Source: an uncultured Eubacterium sp. (GTDB lineage Bacteria > Bacillota > Clostridia > Lachnospirales > Lachnospiraceae). From it: a stretch of 11,486 bases of DNA. The notes below the pieces were generated by a model. The model saw only the letters and a program-made list of their open reading frames with translations, was not told the DNA's origin and made no database searches. This document shows, one piece after another, positions 7,383 through 11,486 of the stretch. Where the stretch lies: contig CAKRKO010000082.1 in assembly GCA_934358495.1 (NCBI GenBank), positions 1-11,486 of the forward strand. Reading direction: 5' to 3'. Within the stretch, counting starts at the first letter, position 1. Every line of letters begins with the position of its first letter. The position numbers and the translations under genes were made by a program.

Positions 7383-7398
7383 TGTTTCACGTGAAACA
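7383..7398. promoter_or_regulatory. parS: parS site 2
   Basis: TGTTTCACGTGAAACA, an exact consensus match, upstream of the promoter of the minus-strand hydrolase-fold gene. Confidence 0.95.
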
Positions 7399-7476
7399 TC
7401 TTCTTTTCTTCTAAATATAATAGATTTCCCATTAATACATTTAAGTATTTATTTATTTTAACCAATTTTTCATAAA

Positions 7477-7492
7477 TGTTTCACGTGAAACA
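7477..7492. promoter_or_regulatory. parS: parS site 3
   Basis: TGTTTCACGTGAAACA, an exact consensus match, 94 bp from site 2 (start to start) and about 190 bp upstream of parA. Confidence 0.95.
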
Positions 7493-7552
7493 TTGTTTTT
7501 CTCTGGATATCTATTTTAAAAAGTGATATACTCGTCTAAGTAATACAAAATA

Positions 7553-7591
7553 TGTTTTACATATAAATCAGAAACCCTTTTATGTAAAACA
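7553..7591. repeat. 11-bp perfect inverted repeat upstream of parA
   Basis: TGTTTTACATA (7553-7563) and TATGTAAAACA (7581-7591) are exact inverted copies separated by 17 bp. The outer eight bases of each arm (TGTTTTAC, GTAAAACA) differ from a parS half-site at a single position. It could be an operator, a hairpin in the parA leader, or a weak ParB contact. No candidate binding protein other than ParB is visible here. Confidence 0.65.
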
Positions 7592-7636
7592 GGCACATAT
7601 TATAATTGGAAAGAAGTATTCTTATTCTTCCTGTAT

Positions 7637-7642
7637 TATAAT
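7637..7642 (+). promoter_or_regulatory. Possible -10 element of parA
   Basis: TATAAT lies 38 bp before the parA start codon. The expected -35 position (7614-7619, AAGTAT) is a poor match. Another TATAAT at 7601-7606 also lacks a good -35. The true promoter is therefore uncertain. Confidence 0.3.
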
Positions 7643-7679
7643 ATGCAAAGAGTATAAATTGACAGGAACGAGGAAAAGT

Positions 7680-8453
7680 ATGGGAAGAATTATCGCAATC
7701 GCAAATCAGAAGGGCGGTGTTGGAAAGACAACGACAGCAATCAATCTTTCCGCATGTTTAGCAGAGGCCGAGAAACACGTACTCACCATTGATATGGATC
7801 CCCAGGGAAACACCACCAGTGGACTTGGTGTAGACAAAAACAACTGTGAAAACACAATTTATCAGTTGCTTTTGGGAGAATGTACCTTTGAAGAAGCACT
7901 GGTTCATACAGAATTTGATTATCTGGATCTGATTCCATCTAATGTAAATCTGGCTGGTGCAGAAATCGAATTATTAAACGTAGAAAATCGTGAATATGTA
8001 CTTCGAAATGAAATCGAAAAGGTAAAAGATAACTATGATTTTATCATTATTGATTGCCCTCCTTCCTTAAATATGCTGACTGTAAACGCTATGACAACTG
8101 CTTCCACTGTATTAGTGCCTATTCAATGTGAATATTATGCATTAGAAGGACTTTCACAGCTGATGTACACTATCAATCTGGTACAGGAACGGTTAAATCC
8201 ATCTCTTCACATGGAAGGTGTTGTATTTACCATGTATGATGCTCGCACCAACCTTTCTCTTCAGGTTGTAGAGAATGTCAAAGAAAATCTGGACACTACC
8301 ATCTATAAGACAATTATTCCACGAAATGTACGTTTGGCAGAGGCTCCAAGTCACGGAAAACCAATTAACGTATACGACAGCAAATCAACCGGAGCGGAAA
8401 GCTATCGCTTACTGGCACAGGAAGTAATTGACAGAGAGAAAGAGGACAAATAA
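7680..8453 (+). CDS. parA: ParA/Soj chromosome-partitioning ATPase
   Basis: 257 residues, typical of Soj. ParA dimerises with ATP on the nucleoid and is released by ParB, helping move ParB-parS complexes; in Bacillus Soj also controls DnaA. The deviant Walker A motif KGGVGKTT spans 11-18 with the signature Lys11. DMDPQGN (38-44) is the A' motif, and FIIIDCPPSLNMLTVNAM supplies Walker B. The C-terminal half has the usual MYDARTNLSLQVVENVK and IPRNVRLAEAPSHGKPI blocks. The ATG at 7680 is chosen over an in-frame TTG at 7659 because AGGA (7671-7674) is spaced 5 nt from it and MGRIIAIANQKGG matches the Bacillus N-terminus. parB starts 4 nt after the stop. Confidence 0.97.
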   Translation: MGRIIAIANQKGGVGKTTTAINLSACLAEAEKHVLTIDMDPQGNTTSGLGVDKNNCENTIYQLLLGECTFEEALVHTEFDYLDLIPSNVNLAGAEIELLNVENREYVLRNEIEKVKDNYDFIIIDCPPSLNMLTVNAMTTASTVLVPIQCEYYALEGLSQLMYTINLVQERLNPSLHMEGVVFTMYDARTNLSLQVVENVKENLDTTIYKTIIPRNVRLAEAPSHGKPINVYDSKSTGAESYRLLAQEVIDREKEDK

Positions 8454-8456
8454 GAT

Positions 8457-9392
8457 ATGGCAGCAAAAAAAGGAGGACTGGGTAAGGGATTAGATTCCCT
8501 TCTCGTCAATAAAGTAGGTACTGATCACGCAACGACAGCAACCAAAGAAAAAGCTGTGAGTACAGCAAAAAAGAAAAGTACCAAGAAAGAACTTACAGAA
8601 ACACCAGATACTATGATAAAAATATCTCTGGTAGAACCAAACCGAGAACAGCCGCGTAAACATTTTGATGAAGACGGCCTACTGGAACTGGCAGAATCCA
8701 TCAAACAATACGGTATTCTCCAACCATTACTTGTTCAGGACAAAAATGGATATTACGAGATTATTGCCGGAGAACGTCGTTGGAGAGCTGCAAAACTGGC
8801 TGGTTTGAAGGAAGTTCCGGTCATTGTACGCAATCTGAATGAGCAGCAGATCGTAGAAATTTCACTGATTGAAAATATTCAGCGTGAAAATTTGAATCCG
8901 ATTGAGGAAGCACAGGCATTTCGCAGATTAATGGAAGAATTTCATTTAAAACAGGACGAAATCGCCGAAAGAGTATCCAAGAGCAGAACAGCAGTAACCA
9001 ACTCTATGCGTTTACTGAAATTATCCAAACAGGTTCAGCAGATGGTCATCGATGAAATGATTTCCACTGGTCACGCACGTTGCCTGATCAGCATTGAAAA
9101 TGAAGAACTGCAACATCAGATTGCACTCCGTATTTTTGATGAAAAACTCAGTGTACGTGAAACTGAAAAACTGGTAAGGAAATTATTACAGGAAAAGGAT
9201 ACTCCACCAAAAAAAGAAAAGGATCCTGTATTATCCGCTATTTATGCCGATCTGGCTGAACAGATGAAACGAATTTTCGGCACCAAAGTAGAAATTCATC
9301 AAAAAAATGATGAAAAAGGAAAAATTGAAATTGAATATTACTCACAGGAGGAATTAAACCGTCTGATTGAGCTTATTCAGAGCATTCAGTAA
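8457..9392 (+). CDS. parB: ParB/Spo0J centromere-binding CTPase
   Basis: 311 residues. ParB binds parS, uses CTP to clamp and slide on DNA, and recruits SMC and ParA. The N-terminus KKGGLGKGLDSLL (4-16) is the ParA-stimulating segment. A Lys/Thr-rich linker (about 20-50) precedes the CTP-binding domain, with GERRWRA at 105-111 and ENIQRENLNPIEEA at 139-152. The helix-turn-helix that reads parS lies at about 164-187 (LKQDEIAERVSKSRTAVTNSM). The C-terminal 60 residues are the dimerisation domain. GAGGA within the end of parA is the ribosome site, so the two genes are probably translationally coupled. No Noc paralog is present in the window. The exact parS copies nearby are its expected targets. 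Confidence 0.97.
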   Translation: MAAKKGGLGKGLDSLLVNKVGTDHATTATKEKAVSTAKKKSTKKELTETPDTMIKISLVEPNREQPRKHFDEDGLLELAESIKQYGILQPLLVQDKNGYYEIIAGERRWRAAKLAGLKEVPVIVRNLNEQQIVEISLIENIQRENLNPIEEAQAFRRLMEEFHLKQDEIAERVSKSRTAVTNSMRLLKLSKQVQQMVIDEMISTGHARCLISIENEELQHQIALRIFDEKLSVRETEKLVRKLLQEKDTPPKKEKDPVLSAIYADLAEQMKRIFGTKVEIHQKNDEKGKIEIEYYSQEELNRLIELIQSIQ

Positions 9393-9569
9393 CCCAACAA
9401 CCCCTGGAGAACATCAGAACATAGATCTGCATATGAAGAAATAAAGCGGACATTCGAAGAAAATATGCCAGTAAAACGGACATTTGATGCATATCTCGTC
9501 GCAAGTCTCGCATGCGTTCGACTTGAGTCTGATTGTTCTTAATATCTTAAGACAAGCGAGGATAAACAA
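9393..9569 (+). other. Repeat- and hairpin-rich spacer before the DUF4446 gene
   Basis: 177 bp without a gene. It contains a direct repeat, CGGACATTCGA (9447-9457) and CGGACATTTGA (9477-9487), with a period of exactly 30 bp. ATATGC (9463-9468) can pair with GCATAT (9489-9494). One hairpin is CAAGTC/GACTTG (9502-9525) and another is TTGT(t)CTTAA-tatc-TTAAGACAA (9533-9555), ending just before the ribosome site. No U-run follows, so none looks like a parB terminator. Confidence 0.6.
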
Positions 9570-10097
9570 TTGGATTATTTAAAATTACATATTGAAGATC
9601 TGACCGGCATTAGTCTGGATGTAATCACAGCCGGTCTTGCAGCTCTTGTTTTAATTCTGATCATCATTATGATTATAAACGGAGTTAAAATGCGTAAGCT
9701 GAAGAAACGATACGAAGCATTTATGAGTGGCAAAAATGCTGCATCTTTGGAAAATACCTTAGTGAAACGCCTGAACCAGGTCGATGAACTGATTGCTTCC
9801 GACGAAGAAACACAGAAGAAAGTACAGATGGTACTCGATCACTTAGACAATACCTACCAGAAAGTTGGTCTGGTAAAATATGATGCGTTCAATGAAATGG
9901 GTGGCAAATTATCCTTCTCCCTGGCATTACTAAACCGTAAAAACAATGGATTTATCATCAATGCAATGCACAGCAGGGAGGGCTGCTACACTTATATCAA
10001 AGAAATTATTGACGGACATTCTGTCATTATGCTTGCAGAGGAAGAAAAAGAAGCACTCGACATGGCACTGACAGATACTTATGAACAGGAAAAATAA
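9570..10097 (+). CDS. DUF4446 family membrane-anchored protein
   Basis: 175 residues with a TTG start; GAGGA at 9558-9562 is spaced 7 nt from it, and the frame MDYLKLHIEDLTGISLDVITAG has no better ATG. Residues 17-38 are one transmembrane segment (ALVLILIIIMII) followed by a basic stretch (KMRKLKKRYEAF), so the rest is probably cytoplasmic. Residues 60-100 are helical and charged, probably coiled coil. The C-terminal block QKVGLVKYDAFNEMGGKLSFSLALL...NGFIINAMHSREGCYTYIKEI is what I recognise as DUF4446, a Firmicutes family often next to parB. Its function is unknown. A role with the segregation machinery at the membrane is suggested only by position. The next gene starts 3 nt after its stop. 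Confidence 0.82.
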   Translation: MDYLKLHIEDLTGISLDVITAGLAALVLILIIIMIINGVKMRKLKKRYEAFMSGKNAASLENTLVKRLNQVDELIASDEETQKKVQMVLDHLDNTYQKVGLVKYDAFNEMGGKLSFSLALLNRKNNGFIINAMHSREGCYTYIKEIIDGHSVIMLAEEEKEALDMALTDTYEQEK

Positions 10098-10100
10098 TCT

Positions 10101-10988
10101 ATGATACATACATTTTTAAGATCCATCGGATTTCGCGATCTTACAAAAAATGCAGAACTGTACCCGGTACTGGAATCGATTTTAAATTGTCCGGACGAGC
10201 AGACCGTCGTAGCTGACGAATACGGAAACGAATTTGCATGTTTTTCCAAAAGTTTTGGCAATGACATTGGCATCACCGTATGTGGAAACTTCATCAACGA
10301 TAATGAATTTCGTATGGAATATTATTATCCATACCTTCATGGTTCTCAGATTACGACCAATGAGACCATTGAAATTGAACGCCACGCAGGCAAAGAAGCT
10401 TTTGCCGGGATCTGTGATGAATTAAAATTGGGTGTTACTCTGATTTTTTATATTGAGAACATCGCAGATATCCTTCATGAGAAAAAATATGCGTTCCACA
10501 CCTCTCAGGGTCCGGAAAATGCCGTATTGGCTGGTCTATCCACCGGCGGAAAAATCCTGCTGCCTGTCATCAAAACAAGTAAACAGCTGGCAAACAAAGA
10601 AAAATCTTCGGAGCAGCGTCTGAATCTGATGAAGCAGGCCCGGGATGGCAACAAAGGTGCTATGGAAAATCTGACCATGAATGACATGGATCTATATTCG
10701 TCACTTTCCAGACGTATCATGAAGGAAGATGTCCTTTCCATCGTAGAAAGCAGCTTCATTCCATACGGTATCGAAAGTGATCAATATGTTATCCTCGGAG
10801 AAATTTTGAATTTCTATGAGACAGAAAACAATCTGAGCAATGAAAAACTCTGGATTCTGACACTGAACTGCAATAATCTGATCTTTGATATCTGCATCAA
10901 TCAGAAAGACCTGCTTGGCGAACCTGAAGTAGGACGCCGCTTTAAAGGCAGAATCTGGCTGCAGGGACATGTCAACTACGAATATTAA
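10101..10988 (+). CDS. Conserved protein, probable DUF3881 family
   Basis: 295 residues, soluble, with no signal peptide or membrane segment visible. It begins MIHTFLRSIGFRDLTKNAEL, which with the length and overall character suggests the Lachnospiraceae family DUF3881; I rely on memory of that family, so the name is moderate confidence. Features seen: an acidic N-terminal half with FEMEYYYP-like aromatic clusters (RMEYYYPYLHG), a central linker rich in Lys/Gln (about 160-185), and a C-terminal part with LGEILNFYETENNLSNEKLWILTLNCNNL ending in GRRFKGRIWLQGHVNYEY. No catalytic motif is apparent. AGGA at 10087-10090 is the likely ribosome site, inside the end of the DUF4446 gene, so the pair is co-transcribed and ends at the terminator that follows. 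Confidence 0.8.
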   Translation: MIHTFLRSIGFRDLTKNAELYPVLESILNCPDEQTVVADEYGNEFACFSKSFGNDIGITVCGNFINDNEFRMEYYYPYLHGSQITTNETIEIERHAGKEAFAGICDELKLGVTLIFYIENIADILHEKKYAFHTSQGPENAVLAGLSTGGKILLPVIKTSKQLANKEKSSEQRLNLMKQARDGNKGAMENLTMNDMDLYSSLSRRIMKEDVLSIVESSFIPYGIESDQYVILGEILNFYETENNLSNEKLWILTLNCNNLIFDICINQKDLLGEPEVGRRFKGRIWLQGHVNYEY

Positions 10989-10990
10989 AT

Positions 10991-11045
10991 AAAGTATTTC
11001 CTGGATACACAGACCACATAAAAACAAATACAGGAAATATTTTTT
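10991..11045 (+). terminator. Intrinsic terminator after the DUF3881-type gene
   Basis: AAAGTATTTCCTG (10991-11003) pairs with CAGGAAATATTTT (11031-11043) over 13 bp including one G-U pair. The loop is large (27 nt), and a run of T follows from 11040. Confidence 0.75.
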
Positions 11046-11126
11046 AATACCGGGATGTCATCCGGCATCCTTATTGCATCCAAAAATACCGGGAACTCTG
11101 ATATGTTAGTCAGACTCCTGGTATTT
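11046..11126. terminator. Second hairpin region with duplicated AATACCGGGA
   Basis: AAATACCGGG (11084-11093) pairs with CCTGGTATTT (11117-11126), with TCTGA/TCAGA inside. The same AATACCGGGA also occurs at 11046-11055 and could pair with the same distal arm, giving two alternative stems. GGATG/CATCC (11053-11057/11066-11070) is a further small hairpin. The T-run is weak, so it may be a backup or minus-strand terminator. Confidence 0.45.
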
Positions 11127-11138
11127 ATGCTTTGGATC

Positions 11139-11168
11139 ATTTACAACATTTACAATATTCATTTACAA
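11139..11168. repeat. Three ATTTACAA direct repeats
   Basis: ATTTACAA occurs at 11139-11146, 11148-11155 and 11161-11168, with start-to-start steps of 9 and 13 bp. They sit just upstream of the -35 of the following promoter and could be an AT-rich activating region or an operator. Confidence 0.6.
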
Positions 11169-11183
11169 TTATTATGTGTATGC

Positions 11184-11212
11184 TTGCAGAAATCTGTTTT
11201 GTCTGTTATGAT
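11184..11212 (+). promoter_or_regulatory. Strong predicted promoter for the tRNA region
   Basis: The -35 TTGCAG (11184-11189) is 17 bp from the -10 TATGAT (11207-11212), which carries an extended TGT just before it (11204-11206). This is the best promoter match in the window. Transcription would start near 11219 and read through the three-way-junction RNA and both tRNA-like segments. Confidence 0.7.
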
Positions 11213-11232
11213 AGAGAAGTTGATAATCTAAT

Positions 11233-11287
11233 ATATGGCCGAAGGGAAAATTCCCGACCCCAGTAAAATCGGGGTGTTGCGGCATGT
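11233..11287 (+). ncRNA. Compact three-way-junction RNA of unknown class
   Basis: P1 pairs 11233-11241 with 11280-11287 (GCCG/CGGC plus TA/AT and flanks, one bulged G). P2 is GGGA-aaat-TCCC (11244-11255). P3 is ACCCC/GGGGT (11257-11261/11271-11275) with a 9-nt loop. It begins about 15 nt after the predicted transcription start and ends at the tRNA-like segment. I do not recognise a known riboswitch or ribozyme. The pairing is seen; function is unknown. Confidence 0.5.
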
Positions 11288-11395
11288 GTCGTCATAGCTC
11301 AGCTGGATAGAGCACTCGCCTCCTAAGGTTGCGTTACAACGGTCACCTTGGAAAAACTTCATACAGGATTCAAGTTCGAATTTCTTCGGGCTTAG
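11288..11395 (+). pseudogene. Decayed tRNA-Arg(CCU)-like sequence
   Basis: The first 39 nt (11288-11326) have the acceptor strand, TA, a complete D arm (GCTCAGCTGGATAGAGC) and anticodon loop CTCCTAA with CCU, matching the intact tRNA downstream at all but two of 32 positions after the acceptor. The 3' half is broken: anticodon strand CTCGC has no GCGAG partner, a T-loop-like TTCGAAT (11375-11381) lies about 33 nt too far away without a paired stem, and no sequence complements acceptor GTCGTCA. CTAAGGT (11323-11329) instead pairs with ACCTTGG (11345-11351). The right-hand limit is approximate. It is a pseudogene or a tRNA mimic. Confidence 0.65.
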
Positions 11396-11411
11396 TCATA
11401 AAACCAGCCAT

Positions 11412-11485
11412 GTCTCAGTAGCTCAGTTGGATAGAGCACACGCCTCCTAAGCGTGGGGTCGGAGGTTCAAATCCTCTCTGGGACG
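11412..11485 (+). tRNA. tRNA-Arg (anticodon CCU)
   Basis: A full cloverleaf is visible. Acceptor GTCTCAG (11412-11418) pairs with CTGGGAC (11478-11484), with one G-U pair. The D arm is GCTC/GAGC. The anticodon stem is CACGC/GCGTG with loop CTCCTAA, giving anticodon CCU, which decodes AGG. The variable loop is GGGTC. The T stem is GGAGG/CCTCT with loop TTCAAAT. The discriminator is G at 11485. The window ends one base later, so whether CCA is encoded cannot be seen. Confidence 0.95.
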
Positions 11486-11486
11486 C

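Larger units (their letters stand above)
7276..7679. other. AT-rich divergent intergenic region between the hydrolase gene and parA
   Basis: About 400 bp without a gene. It holds the promoter of the minus-strand gene, a parS half-site, two perfect parS sites, an 11-bp inverted repeat (7553-7563/7581-7591) and TATAAT hexamers at 7601-7606 and 7637-7642 that could serve parA. I saw no clear DnaA-box cluster, so I do not call it an origin of replication. Confidence 0.8.

Noticed and set aside
7659..7679. parA starting at TTG 7659
   Set aside because: AGGA is placed for the ATG at 7680, and the resulting N-terminus matches Soj; the extra seven residues would include the ribosome site itself.
7276..7679. 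Replication origin in the AT-rich parS region
   Set aside because: No cluster of DnaA boxes is visible; closeness to the origin is inferred from gene order only.
9447..9487. CGGACATT repeats as a CRISPR array
   Set aside because: There are only two copies of about 11 bp, no cas genes, and no further repeats.
11288..11395. First tRNA-like sequence as a functional tRNA
   Set aside because: The anticodon, T and acceptor stems cannot be closed with any downstream sequence before the next tRNA.

Overview
This window is a replication-origin-proximal segment of a Firmicutes chromosome, most likely from a gut Lachnospiraceae/Clostridia. The evidence is the conserved order yidC - jag - mnmE - mnmG - rsmG - parA - parB, perfect Bacillus-type parS sites (TGTTTCACGTGAAACA), purine-rich Shine-Dalgarno sites, moderate GC, and two genes (DUF4446 and probably DUF3881 families) typical of this clade. 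The assignment below the family level cannot be made from the sequence. There is no integrase, transposase, phage or CRISPR signature. The interesting material lies between the genes.

Layout. 1-1022: 3' part of yidC (membrane insertase). 1036-1665: jag/khpB (RNA-binding KH-R3H protein), then a strong terminator. 1738-2029: a promoter and a long, highly foldable leader before mnmE (2030-3406). 3421-3621: one long hairpin and then two tight hairpins in front of mnmG (3622-5529), which runs into rsmG (5534-6262). 6267-6322: a perfect 56-bp palindrome that is both a parS site and a bidirectional terminator. 6328-7275 (minus): a membrane-anchored alpha/beta-hydrolase-fold protein with an apparently degenerate catalytic triad. 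7276-7679: an AT-rich divergent regulatory region with two more perfect parS sites, a half-site and an 11-bp inverted repeat. 7680-9392: parA and parB. 9393-9569: a repeat- and hairpin-rich spacer. 9570-10988: DUF4446 and DUF3881-type genes. 10991-11126: terminator hairpins. 11139-11486: an extended -10 promoter, a compact three-way-junction RNA, a decayed tRNA-Arg(CCU) copy and an intact tRNA-Arg(CCU).

How the genes work together. YidC and Jag are a conserved pair linked to membrane protein insertion and the cell envelope. MnmE and MnmG form the complex that modifies wobble U34 of tRNAs, and RsmG methylates 16S rRNA, so the middle block is translation-fidelity machinery. ParA, ParB and parS form the chromosome-segregation system. 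Here the centromere sites enclose the single inverted gene, the hydrolase-fold protein. The functions of the two downstream genes are unknown, and their tie to parAB is positional only.
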